Shown: one piece after another, positions 1-10,803 of the stretch
Numbering within the stretch: the first letter of the stretch is position 1
How the letters are laid out: the number at the start of each line of letters is the position of its first letter
Source: Brachypterus glaber
Taxonomy: Eukaryota; Arthropoda; Insecta; Coleoptera; Kateretidae
Direction of reading: 5' to 3'
Assembly (NCBI GenBank): GCA_958510825.1
Contig: OY294051.1
Location: 1,736,001 to 1,800,000, forward strand
Length of the DNA: 64,000 nt
The notes under the pieces: generated by a model
The model's database searches: none
The model's input: only the letters and a program-made list of their open reading frames with translations
What the model was told of the DNA's origin: nothing
Made by a program: the position numbers and the translations under genes

Positions 1-3000
1 ATTACAATAGAATTAAACAATGACAATAAAAAAGAAGCTGGTATTAAATACGATGATGGAATAACCATTTTAGAAGCCCTCTCAGCAACAGGCCTTCGTA
101 GCATCAGATATGCTAAAGAAATACCGGGTGTTAAAGAAATTATAGCAAATGATATATCGATTAAAGCTGTAGAAGATATAAAGAGAAATATCAAAGAGAA
201 TAATGTTGGTAATATTGTTACACCGAGTCAAGATGATGCAACGTAGGTATACAATTTTTTTGTATAAGAGTACATGATATATTTTCACCATGTATAATTA
301 TAAAAATTTAGTAAATTTCCTTTATTTATTTATTTATTTTTATATATATATACGTATGTAGCATATGGAATTAATGCTGGGGAGACCCATCAAAGTGGGA
401 CACCATTTGAAAGAAAATTTTGTGTACTTTTTCTTTATGGGCTCTAAAAAATTACTTTATTTTAGAATGTTGATGTATAAACATAGACGAGAAAATCAAT
501 TTGATGTAATTGACTTGGACCCATATGGTTGTCCATCAATATTTTTGGATTCAGCAGTTCAGTCCATTAAAGATGGAGGTTTGCTGTTGGTTACAGCCAC
601 TGATATGGCGGTTTTAGCTGGTAATTCCCCTGAAACTTGTTATAGCAAATATGGAGCTATATCGTTACGAACAAAATTTTGTCATGAAATGGTAAGAAAC
701 TAAAAAAACTAAACTAAAAAAACATTTGAAACTATTTTTGAATATGTTTTAGGCTCTGAGAATATTATTACAATGCATAGAGTCCCATGCAAACAGATAT
801 GGGAGATATATTGAGCCTTTATTATCTGTGTCAGCTGATTTTTATATTAGAGTGTTTGTAAGGATATATTCAGGGGCACATAGATGTAAATTTACTACAA
901 GGTATGTAGATTTCCATATTTTAGCATAGAGAAAAAATTATATACTGGGTGTTTAAAATTAAAGGGCAATTTGAGTTATCTTGCTTTTTTAAACACCCTG
1001 TATATTTTCAAAACTATTTTTTTTTTACTTTCCCTTACCATAGCAGATAGAAAATGGATTTTTTTTGTTTGAAAATGTTTATTTAAAAATACAAAAAAAT
1101 CAATTTCCGCGAAAAAACTCTTATCAGTCTACCAGATTGTGACAGTGCCAACTCAAAAACGCTTTGACGTAAATACTCCAAAGTTTGGACATACCGTATA
1201 AGCTCAATAATGGGAATATGTGTATATTTGAAATCATAAACTCTCGTTAAGGTGAATTCACGTTAACGAGAGTTTTTGATGTTTGCATTTCAGAGAAGTC
1301 AATAGAAAATATTCTGTGTTCACAAAACCGAAAATTCTAAGCTGGGATTGTTTTTTGTAAAAATCAGGGATGGATGGTCAAAGAGGGACTTTTTGGAGAA
1401 ACTCACTTTTTTAGTTTCAATTTTTTATTTTATTTATTTTTTAATAAACGTAGGGGAAAGTATTTTTTGTTTGCAGTATTTTTTAATCATTATATTTTTT
1501 ATTCAGCAAACTCTCACATGTATATAATTGTTCAGGTTGTGACAGTTTTGTTTTGCAACCCCTGGGAATTTTGAAAAAGAATGAGAAAAATCCTAACTGT
1601 CCCAAGTTTGGTTTACCAACAGGCCCCTGTGTCAGCACAAAATGTGAAAATTGTGGACATTCAAATCATGTAAGAAAATTTTATTTTTATTTTTTTTTTT
1701 AAACATTTTAGATTTTTTAAAACATTTTACTTTCGAAAAAAAAAAATGGAGTGAATATTTTTTTGCTATAAATTTTATTTTTTTAGGTTGGTGGGCCTAT
1801 TTGGTCAGCCCCAATACATGATCAAACATTCGTAAATCAGCTGCTTTTGGATGCAGCAGAAAAATTAGGTACTTTTAAAAGGATTCACGGAGTTTTGAGC
1901 GTAATAAGTGAAGAATTACTTGACAGTCCATTGTACTACGTTTTGGATAAACTGGCCAGTACTTTACATGTTAGCACCCCACCAATGTTGTCGATTAGGT
2001 AAGAAATAAACTAAAAAATTGTACGGTTCCACCGCACTTATTCTCGCAAAAAAGTTTTAAGATTTTGATTTTTTTTTTTTTTTCGTAAAAAGGAAATAAA
2101 AAGAAATTGTTTTAAAGTATTTTTTTGTTATTTTTTTTATGTATTTGGGAAAATGCAATACGCCCCACGGCTTGTTTTTTATAGGTCCGCAATTTTGAAC
2201 GCTGGTTACAAAGTATCCTACACCCACGTGAACAAAACTTCAATAAAAACAAACGCCCCCCCAAAAGTGATATGGGACATAATGAGGTGTTGGGAAAAAT
2301 TAAACCCAGTGTCCCAAAAACGATTGACAGAAAATAGTCCAGCGAAAAATATTCTGGATCAAAAACCTGATAAGGAATATTCTTTTGAAAAACACGCAGA
2401 AGCCAATCCTGAATCCCGAAAATTAGGTTTTGTGAGGTTCCAGGAGAATCCTTTGCCTCATTGGGGACCCGGGACTAGGGCCACAGCCATGTAAGTTTTT
2501 TTTTAATTATTTGTTTTTCTGGGAGAAAAAATCTATTATTATTTTTCCTTATTTTTATTAAGAGGGAACTGGGGGAAATTTTAGCATCTAACGTCTTTAT
2601 CTCACAAATTAAATTTTACAGTATCCATTATTGGTTTATATTTAAGACTAAAATAAAGTCTTTTATTTCCATTTTTTAAGGTATAACATTAAAAAATACG
2701 ACCATATCAACGCCGCATCGCCCTTTTTTTTTGGTAATTTAAATATTTTTAATTTTTTGTAGGAAAAATCTTTTACAAGGTTTTATTTAACTTGCAATGT
2801 TTTTTGTTAGTATGTTTGTTTAGGGCAAATCTGCCAAAGGCTTTTTCAACCACTTAGAATATTCTTAGAAAGCTGAAATTTGGTACACAGGCTTAATTCG
2901 GCTGACAATACAATCTTATATAATCAATTTCAATTTTTTTCTTTCTCTTTTTAGGGTTGGAAAGGAAAAACTAAGCAAAAGTAAGAAAAATCAAGGTAGA

Positions 3001-3057
3001 TTTTCAACTAAGAGAAAAAGGGACGAGTCAGAAGAAAAACAAGAAGAAAATAAATAA
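1..3057 (+). CDS. TRMT1: tRNA (guanine26-N2)-dimethyltransferase, 3' part of gene
   Basis: Trm1-family enzyme; the family uses S-adenosylmethionine to dimethylate G26 of tRNAs. Seven exons join in one frame: 1-242, 466-691, 753-901, 1507-1669, 1787-1998, 2185-2490, 2955-3057 (stop TAA 3055-3057), 466 codons visible. The first codons belong to the Rossmann SAM-binding part ([15 protein letters not shown]). Exon 2 carries the catalytic DLDPYG signature, and exon 4 a CSGC...CENC pair typical of the Trm1 zinc-binding C-terminal half. The tail is Lys/Glu-rich ([15 protein letters not shown]), plausibly nuclear-targeting. Exon 4 must start at 1507 (after ATTCAG): a start at 1536, after a better-looking acceptor, breaks phase and loses the first CxxC cysteine. 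The 5' exons, with the start codon, lie outside the window. Family assignment is firm; acceptor choices come from phase and homology only. Confidence 0.93.
943..1002. repeat. short TIR hairpin in TRMT1 intron
   Basis: Inverted ends TACTGGGTGTTTAAAA and TTTTTTAAACACCCTGTA lie ~30 bp apart in the third visible intron. It looks like a minimal MITE with ACAGGGTGTTT-type ends flanked by TA, similar to the ends of the giant foldback at 55423. Confidence 0.5.
1238..1275. repeat. perfect hairpin in TRMT1 intron
   Basis: Arms AAACTCTCGTTAA and TTAACGAGAGTTT surround a 12-bp loop. Possibly the remains of an excised foldback; no function seen. Confidence 0.5.
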
Positions 3058-3671
3058 TTTTTTATTATTTTTGTATAAGGTAAATAGTTACATATTTATT
3101 GTATAAATAAGTTTAAAATTAAAATTTTTAAATATATATAAGTGGATGTTTTAAGTTGTTTATTTTTTATCCAAATCGAAATTAATAAAAAAATCAAATT
3201 AAAAAAATTATAAATGAATCAAAATGTCCTTAAATTTAATACTATTAAAATACTGCACCTGGCAGTATACCAACAAAAGAATACTTTCCCCTGTAGGCCT
3301 AGGATTATTAAAACAAAAACAATATTAAAAAAAAAATCAAAAAAATTTACTTTTTCGAAAAACGAAAAATGTTTAAAATAAATAGTTTTTACCCCACTTT
3401 GGGATCCTAAAATTTCGTTTCGTTCGGGACTGCCGAAGTCTCGAAATCCCGGAAGTGATCCCGAAAAATTTTAGAACTAATATTCTTATAAAAAACCATT
3501 TAAAATTTTAATTAAAAAATGCATTTTTTCAGTTCAAACACAAAAATGTGCGGTTTCGAGACCTATTATAGTATCAAGAAAAAGAAAAAACTTAAAAACG
3601 TGTTTTCACACTTTTTTGGTATAGCACTTTTTTTCTGAATAACTCAACAAATATTAATTTTTGAATAGTAT

Positions 3672-3791
3672 ACTATACTGCCCTACTATGCTATAAAGCA
3701 GTAACTCCATTTGTCGCATAGCAATGTTTTCACATCAACTCTGATGTGAAAAATGGAGTTACTGCCTTCTAGCATAGTAGGGCAGTATAGT
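3672..3791. repeat. 120-bp foldback MITE
   Basis: ACTATACTGCCCTACTATGC at the left is answered by GCATAGTAGGGCAGTATAGT at the right. A second inner pair (GTAACTCCATTT and AAATGGAGTTAC) extends the stem. Confidence 0.75.
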
Positions 3792-3860
3792 TAAGTGCAA
3801 TGAAGCTCTACAACTAGAATTATGAAACAAAAGACGTCTACCCTATCTCTATCTCATTTG

Positions 3861-3950
3861 TGCTACACTTTCCAGCCAACCAAATAAATACTGTATTTGT
3901 TTTTCATACAACAAATACAGTATTTATTTGGTTGGCCGGAAAGTGTAGCA
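3861..3950. repeat. 90-bp hairpin element
   Basis: Nearly perfect stem: TGCTACACTTTCC...CAAATAAATACTGTATTTGT pairs with ACAAATACAGTATTTATTTG...GGAAAGTGTAGCA; loop about 10 bp. Confidence 0.75.
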
Positions 3951-4061
3951 CTGAGCGGCACGAACGAACATAGCTAATGTGAATCTGTAGAATAAGATAA
4001 TTCTACCAAAATTTAGATGGCGCCAGTAATTTCTTTAATAAAAATAATATAGTTACGCTTT

Positions 4062-4133
4062 TCGCCCGGCCAAGTAAATATTGTATTTGTTCAACGAAGA
4101 ACAAATACAGAATTTGTTTGGTTGGGTGGAAGT
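4062..4133. repeat. diverged copy of the hairpin at 3861
   Basis: Arms GGCCAAGTAAATATTGTATT and AATACAGAATTTGTTTGGTT match the inner arms of the neighbouring hairpin with several changes. The two are related copies about 200 bp apart. Confidence 0.6.
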
Positions 4134-4733
4134 GGGAGTGTATGTATGTCTTCTATTCTTTTTGGGTAGAACTTTTGTCCCTGTCTAATCTAACGGGAGA
4201 AATCGCCATTGAATTTTACTTCTTGTTTACAATTTTATTCTTTAAATAAAATATACATATTCTTTCATTAAAAACTAAAGTTTGAGACATTTTTGAGAAT
4301 TTTTACACAAGTCTTCTCATATAATATTCCCTATTTAAAATTACAAAATATATGTATGTTGTATATTTTTTAATTTTAATTTAATTATTATAATTTATAA
4401 TAGACTATAGTTTATTCTACTTCAAAATGAAGTAGAAGTAAATAAAAGAATCGCGCACGCGGCAGCTGGCGCGTGGTTTCATTGGTTAAAACACTCGAAT
4501 GTTGCTAGAGTAGGGATGTAGAAAATTATAAAGGTCAGTACGTGAGCACTTGCAAAGAAGCGTACAATGCATTGCAATGGGCCATAATATAGAAATATTT
4601 TGTTTCAAGTACTACCCTTTCATTAAAGCCGTGCGTTTGTTTACACTTACTGCATCTTGAAGTTAAATATACTATAATATTAAATTAATTTTTAGTTAAA
4701 TCTTAGGTTTACTCACTAAAGCTTTTCCTAACT

Positions 4734-4739
4734 TTTATT
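4734..4739 (-). promoter_or_regulatory. DTYMK poly(A) signal
   Basis: TTTATT on the plus strand gives AATAAA on the minus strand, 12 bases after the DTYMK stop codon. It implies a very short 3' UTR unless a later signal is used. Confidence 0.5.
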
Positions 4740-4751
4740 GAAAAAAGTTTT

Positions 4752-5639
4752 TTAATTAAATGTTAGATAATCTAAAGGCGTTGACACAATTTTGTCCATT
4801 TTATTTTTCACATGACTAAAAATTTTCTCTTGTACATCTTCTATGTTTCCTGAAGCATCGATAACCTTCCAATTATCATCTTCTTCAGAGAGTTTGGTGA
4901 ACAACTCGGAAACTTTATTTTGGAAAAATACGTTTTCATACCTAGAAGAAAAATAAAACTATTTAGAAAAAAATTCTGTTGCCAACAAAAGGATACTTTC
5001 CCTTGAAAATAAAAATATATATTTTCAACCAATTTTACTTCTTTCAAAAAAAGTTTTTCAATTTTTTTTACCTTTCATTTCCAAAACCTGGCCTATCTGC
5101 AAGGTCTTCACCTTTTAAGGTTAGCAGAAAAACTATGTCTGGTTTTGGTAGCCCAACTTCTGGCTGCTTGCACCAGTTTATATCCATATCTAAAATTAAA
5201 AACCAGGTAACAAGGCTTAGAAAACAATATAAGATTTGCAATCGATCTATAAGTTATAGTTCTTAAAGCTTTTTCATAAGACTACCTATTCTATTAGATT
5301 CTTACTTTTCTTCACTGCAGAATAGACAATCCCAGAATAAGAATACCTATCGATGACCAGTGTTACCCCATCTTTCAGCAATTTCTCCATTTTTCCAACA
5401 TTCTCCCAACGGTTGGCAGAAAACAGCAAATGTATAGCTTGATCGCACAACGTGTTATTTTTATCTTTCAGGTAAGAATTTATTATTTCACCAGTTTTTG
5501 TGGTCCGGTCCGGAAAATTCATGAGTTGTGCCCTGATTTTATTTTGGTTTAGACTGTCCACCAGTTTTTTGCATTGTGTTGATTTTCCTGAGCAGTCTAC
5601 GCCTTCCATTACCAAAAGGGCTCCTCTTTTGACAGTCAT
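4752..5639 (-). CDS. DTYMK: thymidylate kinase (dTMP kinase)
   Basis: Phosphorylates dTMP to dTDP with ATP, an essential step of dTTP synthesis in S phase. Three exons (5639-5306, 5189-5072, 4941-4752) join in frame with GT-AG introns to give 213 residues, against 212 for the human enzyme. N-terminal P-loop GVDCSGKST (about residues 14-22), central DRYSYSG motif for the nucleotide site, and the family segment NWCKQPEVGLPKPD across exons 1-2. The start ATG at 5639 gives MTVKRGALLVMEG, the normal family N-terminus. An upstream in-frame ATG (5687) would add 16 hydrophobic residues; I reject it because family members begin near the P-loop. Convergent with TRMT1. The upstream region has an E2F-type site and an inverted CCAAT box. 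All key motifs are intact, so the gene looks functional. Confidence 0.95.
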
Positions 5640-5728
5640 AGTGGGCTGTTTTTGAAAAAAAAACACGATTAAACAAGGGAAAAACAAAACAATAGCGTTT
5701 CGACACGCTTTTGTTGACTCGACTAATT

Positions 5729-5740
5729 TTTGGCGCGAAA
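5729..5740 (-). promoter_or_regulatory. consensus E2F site upstream of DTYMK
   Basis: TTTGGCGCGAAA fits the E2F/DP consensus TTTSGCGCGAAA at every position and lies about 90 bp upstream of the DTYMK start codon. It is followed directly by ATTGG (CCAAT on the gene strand). E2F control is well known for dNTP-synthesis genes; occupancy here is inferred. Confidence 0.65.
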
Positions 5741-5745
5741 ATTGG
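5741..5745 (-). promoter_or_regulatory. CCAAT box next to the E2F site
   Basis: ATTGG on the plus strand reads CCAAT in the DTYMK direction and directly abuts the E2F-type site. E2F plus CCAAT pairs are common in S-phase promoters. Confidence 0.4.
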
Positions 5746-5929
5746 TATGATTTGAGACAAAAATCAAAATTTTGAATGAAAATTTTTCATTTGCGTCTTG
5801 AAATAATTATTTTAAAGAATAATAAAACGCAGTTCTTTGTTTTATTGATTCATTTTTGGTTTCTATGAGGCAGTTGCATTTAAATTTGATAGTTTGAGGT
5901 TATGTATTACATTTGTAAACATGGAAGAG

Positions 5930-6146
5930 CCAGTGGCGTAGACAAAAAAGAATTAACAAAAAAATAAATCAAAATATATTAAATTTTATTTAATGTAGGT
6001 TTTAGAGGTTGTTAGCTTATTTGTTTATAGAGTTTGGAGTTTAGAGTTTTAGATATAAATCTTACAAACAAAGCGTTAATTTTCTAGGCTGAGAATTTTG
6101 ATTGGTTTTATTTCATAGTTATTTGTTCGACTTGACACGCCACTGG
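5930..6146. repeat. possible MITE with CCAGTGGCGT ends
   Basis: CCAGTGGCGT at the left end is answered by ACGCCACTGG at the right, 217 bp in all, AT-rich inside. A related end (ACGCCACTGG) recurs near 53701. No clear target duplication. Confidence 0.4.
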
Positions 6147-7300
6147 AATACATATTTTTAAAAGTGGGGTTAGTAAGTTTGCTTACCAATTTCATTTTAA
6201 TGTTTAAAACTTTAAATAAATTCAATAAAACATTTAGAGTTAATAAAATAAAATGTTAACTATTACAAATTCCAAAAAACGTGAGTATTTTATTGAACGC
6301 ACAAGTTTGAGCCTTTCCGTCGGCCATCTTGATTATCGATTTTCTTTGTGCGTCATGCGCCAGTTTTTCCCGGAACGAGGAAAGGAAAATCGTGGCTGGC
6401 ATTGACATTGGCCCAATTGTTTGGTTTTATAATGTTGCCGACATTGCATTTAAGTGCACTACGCAACCCGTTTTACCTCAGTCTAGGTTTTCTTGCTCGA
6501 GTGAACGCACATGATCGTCTGTTTTAAACTGGAAAGTTTCCAGTGGAAACCCTAAAAAGTGGAATTTCTTTTTTTTTTAAAGGTAAAGTAGTGTTTATTA
6601 GTGAAATACAGAGTATTTTAAACATTCTCATTGCTATTATAGCGTGTTTTCTATTCTATTGACAAAACATTCCTTTGTTTCGGCAACTGAAAATTGCCGA
6701 TTACTTGGTGTTTAGCATGAAGATTTTTAGGCTTCCATATTTAGTTAATTAATACAAGGGCATTCTTTGATCTTTAAAATATCATCTTTTAGTAAAATTG
6801 AGCAGATAATTTTTAAATAAAATGTTATTTTGAATTATCCAAAAATGTTTTGTTTATAAAAAATGCAACCTAAAATACACTATTGGTGGATGCGCTCATA
6901 ATATTGCGCTGCGAAGTTAAAAGGATATTTTTTTAAAAATATATACGTTTTATTATTATTATTTATATTTAGTAATAATTTATTTTCTCGGTCATAACCA
7001 AATATCGCGGATTTGGTATTTCTTTCATTTTACGCACATATTCCAAAAAATATATTTTTTCTTCAAGCGTACTAAAATGTTCATATTTTATGACTGAACA
7101 CACTAGTTAGAAGTGATCTATTTTTTTACAGTAAAAAAATGAGTTCATTGTTGTACGCCGTAAAAAAAAGTTAGTTAGCAAAACCACCACTGGCGGCAGC
7201 ACTCTTTGACTTTGATGACAGCCATACTTTAAACTTGTTTGTTTATTATGTAAACAGGTGGTTGACTCGAGATTCTGTGCAAAAACCTTGTGTGAAATTG
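6147..7300. other. AT-rich intergenic DNA
   Basis: No gene found on either strand. The 61-codon reading frame at 6329-6514 has no recognisable domain. Sequence just before 7308 is less AT-rich and could be 5' leader of the small Crypton-like ORF. Confidence 0.5.
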
Positions 7301-7307
7301 ATTAAAA

Positions 7308-7436
7308 ATGATTGAAGAAGAATATATGGTTTATACACCTACAAATCTCTCCGAAATTGCAAATGCTACATTGGACAAGTTACCATCGAAATCGCGAAAA
7401 GTGTACGATTTAGCCTGCGAAAAAAAATTAAAATGA
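7308..7436 (+). pseudogene. Crypton-like recombinase N-terminal fragment
   Basis: A 42-codon ORF with the pattern PTNLSEIANATLDKLPSKSR then KVYDLACEKK. This resembles the N-terminal segment (…LPEKSKKxYExxY…) common in insect proteins derived from Crypton tyrosine recombinases; I know the pattern from family knowledge and could not search it. The frame ends with TGA where TGG (Trp) would be expected, and the same frame continues for 16 more codons (AKEGLSSFQKGFIGLF) before TAA at 7485-7487. It therefore looks like a decayed or truncated copy; no catalytic part follows. It is also shorter than most ORF callers would keep. A functional micro-protein is possible but unsupported. Confidence 0.45.
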
Positions 7437-7571
7437 GCTAAGGAAGGTTTAAGTTCATTTCAAAAGGGTTTTATTGGCCTATTTTAATAAACAAAACATA
7501 CTTTATTACTGAATAAATTAAATTCAAAAATTAATATTTAAAATATATATATATAGGATACTTGAAGAAAA

Positions 7572-7708
7572 AATAGTATGTTTCACTCAGAGGAAAAGTG
7601 CTTTTTTTACTCGTCTGTAGTTTCCGGACTCCGCTTCGCGTCGTCCGTAAATTCTACAGACTAGTAAAAAAAGCTTCACTTTTCCTCTTAGTAAAACAAT
7701 ATACTATT
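7572..7708. repeat. 137-bp hairpin element
   Basis: AATAGTATGTTTCACTCAGA and AGAGGAAAAGTG pair with CACTTTTCCTCT and AACAATATACTATT. An inner stem (ACTCGTCTGTAG with CTACAGACTAGT) closes a GC-rich loop. It abuts the multi-hairpin repeat that starts at 7708. Confidence 0.7.
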
Positions 7709-8047
7709 ATCCAATACATACAGATAATGACACAATTACCAGCTTTATTTTAAATAGATTAACTCAATAATAACCCCCGCGTGGCTTTTACTTTATTGAG
7801 TGGATAATTATTTATTTTACCCACTCTTACTGTCACTTGTCAAATTATTTTCTTGTAAATGTCATTAAAATTTTTATTAGAAATATGAATTCCTAAGCTA
7901 TTTATTGGATAAAACCTTGTATGGCACTCATGGGTAAACCGATATTGCCCTCTCGAAAATTAACCTGCTTGGCTGACGCCTCGCAGGTTAATTTTCTCAT
8001 GGGCAATATCTTACTTTACCCACTAGTACCATAAATAACTATTTTTT
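7708..8047 (+). repeat. multi-hairpin interspersed repeat (family M), copy 1
   Basis: About 335 bp, found several more times in the window. It begins TATCCAATACATACAGATAA and ends ACCATAAATAACTATTT. Internally it has an ACTCAATA/TATTGAGT stem and a long stem GGGTAAACCGATATTGCCC...GGGCAATATCTTACTTTACCC nested around ATTAACCTGC/GCAGGTTAAT. No ORF, no TIR of a known superfamily, no obvious target duplication. Confidence 0.8.
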
Positions 8048-8304
8048 TCTAAATTGTTGTTTTTATGTCCTATGTTACGTTACCTACGTTACATTGCAAT
8101 AACAGCGTTTACAAGAGAAACTGATTAGTCAAATATTTACTTTAAAAATTATGCTTTTAAAAATCTAATTTTTGCAAGCTTTCGGTAAATGAATATATTA
8201 AGGTATATACCTAAATCCTACAAGTGGTTGCAATGTAATAATGGCTGGGTTTGTTTTTGATAAAAATTGAGGTTGAATAAATTAAAAAAGACATGTATCT
8301 TGTG

Positions 8305-8685
8305 CCCATATAGCACACAATCTCCCAGATATCCTCTCAATATCCTTTTAATGTCGCATGTCCCAGGACATTAGTCGTATATCCCAAGGATATCCTGAAA
8401 GGTATATCCTGAGGATATACTTCCCGTATATCCTGAGGATATACTGCCCGTATATCCCAAGGATATATGGTTTGTCCATCGTACATCCCGGGGACGTCCT
8501 TTCGGGATTTTCCTGGGCTTTACAGACAGTATGTCCCCGGGAAATACCCTTCGGGACACGCGAAAGAGATTTGGGAGGTGCGAGGTATATGAATGGGATA
8601 TACGGGTCCGGAAGTCGCTAGACCTCCCGTTTAGTAACAAAAGTATATCCTGGGGATATCCATCGTAAGACGTGTGCTATATGGG
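8305..8685. mobile_element. MITE with CCCATATAGCACAC ends and internal GGATAT palindromes
   Basis: Perfect 14-bp terminal inverted repeats CCCATATAGCACAC (8305-8318) and GTGTGCTATATGGG (8672-8685). The interior is a string of short palindromic units such as ATATCCTGAGGATAT and TATCCCAAGGATAT, several in tandem at about 28-bp spacing. The overlapping ORFs on both strands (8358-8640) are by-products of this palindromic sequence. Confidence 0.8.
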
Positions 8686-8699
8686 TGATAGGCGGCGAT

Positions 8700-9160
8700 T
8701 AATGATAACAAAAAATGACAAAAAATCTGCAATAATTATAATTATTAAAGATTTTATTAATAAATAGTTAAAAAAATTTTATGTAAAAAAAAATGAGATT
8801 TTTTATTGTGCTATTTTAAAGTTTTTTTTTTAAATTGACATTTAAGTTGTTTTTGGACACTATTAAAATGCAAAATGTGGATTTCTCAGCTGATCAGTTG
8901 TATTTTAATTTATCTATAGATTTTTTTTCACCTCTGACCTTTAAAATTCATTTGCGCTATTTCCTATCGGAAAAGGGACGCGCAAATAAATAGGTCAGTA
9001 CAACATTAACTCCTCAGAAATTTATTGGATTCTTGCCTGATTACATTTTAATAATAAATATGCCTGAATAATAAAAAGTACTTTTACGCTTACAAAAATT
9101 TTACGAACATATTGGTGTTTTTTCAAAAAGCCAATATATAAAATTTCATGTTTCTACGGC
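8700..9160. other. AT-rich spacer
   Basis: No gene, long repeat or clear element recognised. Confidence 0.4.
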
Positions 9161-9162
9161 TT

Positions 9163-10428
9163 TACATCGGCACTTAGTACTACTAATTTAGCACTTACAT
9201 GAAAGATTTTTTTAAATTGCTCAAAAAATATTTTTTCCCAAGATACATTTTTTTCAAGATATTAGCGAGTATAGAGTCGCCTAATTTCGGATACCATTTA
9301 CAATGTATTCAATATTTAATACTCGGTATTACTTTTTGATATTTTTTTTATATAACCAGATACAACTTATTATAGCGAACCATGATTTATTATAAAAGCA
9401 ATTTTATTACAGTTTATTTTTTCCAAAAAACACGGTTAAAAAAAATCAGCGCATTTTTGTGCATTTAAAAAAAGGCTCCTAATTTCGGACATTTTTCAAG
9501 AGTAGATCTGGATCCCATTGCTTATGTTTCTTGTTATTCTTTCACATTTAAGACGTAATTTAATCATTAAGCGATTTTCTACGAAATACTATAGGAACTA
9601 TAATTTTAGATTCCCAATTTCGAATATCTTAGTATCTTAGGTAATTTTCGTTTTTTCAAAATTGTTTATCTTAGTTTGTTGTATCATTATAAAAATAATA
9701 ATTAATGGTTGGTTATCCTGAATAATAATTACCTTTCGGATATCCGAAATTGGGAATCAAATGCACAAAAATGGTCTATCCAAAATTAGGCAACTTTCTG
9801 CTTTTTAGATTAGAAATTTGTAGAATGTTTACGTTTTCAAATTGCTTAATTATGAATAGTGGATCAACTTAACTAACATCATAACTTACCCAAGACAGAA
9901 TCACGAACTTTTATAACGATTATTTATAAAATAAACAAGCATAATAATGCAACTGAGCACAAAACTGCCATTTGCAATATAAACGATTTGTGCTGCCATT
10001 TAAAGGGGAGAAGCTCTACCGTTATCATATTACAGGACGTATTTAGTTTGACTTTTGGCTTCACATAAAAGTAGGTTTCTGTTTACCTTTGCAGACAGTA
10101 TCTTAAATACACTACTATCCGAAATTTGGAAACCATCCGAAATTAGGCGCATTTCTAGTATTAAAATATTTTTTTAATTTTTAGCATAACTCACTTATTT
10201 ATAAAACGATTTCAAAAAAATATATTTCAAATGAAAACTCTTTAAGGCCTACAAAAAATGTTTTATACAGTTTTTGCTAGAATTTAACGTTTTGGAGATA
10301 CAGACTTTCAAACTTTAATAAACAACATATGCAGGTGTATTAATGGTTGCCTATTTACACAACTTCCTATTTCATAACGTTTCAAATTAGTGTCTAGTGC
10401 CGATGTTTTGACAAGGTGCTTGCAACTG
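9163..10428 (-). mobile_element. family A element, diverged copy split by an insertion
   Basis: The right part (10149-10428) reads, on the minus strand, like the family A copies at 23615, 25205 and 32106: GCAAGCACCTTGTCAAAACA, then CGGCACTA, then the CTGTATCT...TTCTAGCAAAAACTGTAT block. The left end TACATCGGCACTTAGTACTA matches the other terminus. The middle is occupied by another element (9279-10148). Confidence 0.6.
9279..10148. mobile_element. 870-bp element with CCTAATTTCGGAT inverted ends, nested in family A
   Basis: GCCTAATTTCGGAT at the left and ATCCGAAATTAGGC at the right, with at least four further diverged copies inside in both orientations (near 9476, 9611, 9736, 10117). No coding capacity seen, so non-autonomous. 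The repeated subterminal motif could be a transposase binding site. Confidence 0.65.
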
Positions 10429-10803
10429 TTCAGTTGGTTTTATTAAAAAATTGTCGAAAAAAAAAACAAAATTTGACTGTCTCTTCCGGAATCACACCTT
10501 AAACCCTAAAGTCTCTGATTTAAAGCGTTTATAAGTTATCGTGAATATTTTTTTTTCCGGATGGAATTATTTTTTTACTTGAAATTGTGTTTTTTTTTTC
10601 GTTATAAAACATTTTTACCCGAATACAACGAATTTTATTATACATAGATATATTTTAATACAATATTGTATTAAAAAAATAATACTTTCCCCTATAGGCC
10701 TAGGCCCATTAAAACAAAAAACGAAAAAAAAAAGAACAAAAAAAAAAATAAATAAAAAAAGTAATTTTTTTAAATTTTTTCAAACGTAAAAAAAGCAACA
10801 AAA
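10429..10803. other. repeat-derived spacer
   Basis: Contains CTCTGATTTAAAGCGTT...AAGTTATCG (internal motif of family B) and an ACTTTCCCCTATAGGCCT end near 10684. No gene. Confidence 0.45.

Larger units (their letters stand above)
3058..4751. other. TRMT1-DTYMK convergent intergenic region
   Basis: No gene seen. It holds TRMT1 3'-flank sequence, a repeat fragment with an ACTTTCCCCTGTAGGCCT end near 3284, and three hairpins listed separately. The last ~400 bp is plain AT-rich sequence. Confidence 0.6.

Noticed and set aside
1536..1669. TRMT1 exon starting at 1536 after TTGTTCAG
   Set aside because: It leaves a phase error with the previous exon and loses the first cysteine of CSGC. The upstream acceptor at 1506 (ATTCAG) restores phase and gives the family sequence [11 protein letters not shown].
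5640..5687. Upstream ATG extending DTYMK by 16 residues
   Set aside because: Family members start just before the P-loop; the extension is low-complexity and lies in likely 5' UTR.
7708..8047. Hammerhead ribozyme in family M
   Set aside because: I looked for the conserved CTGATGA...GAAA core and did not find it in the copies.
8358..8640. Overlapping 87- and 89-codon ORFs on both strands
   Set aside because: They arise from the palindromic GGATAT units of a MITE; no domain.
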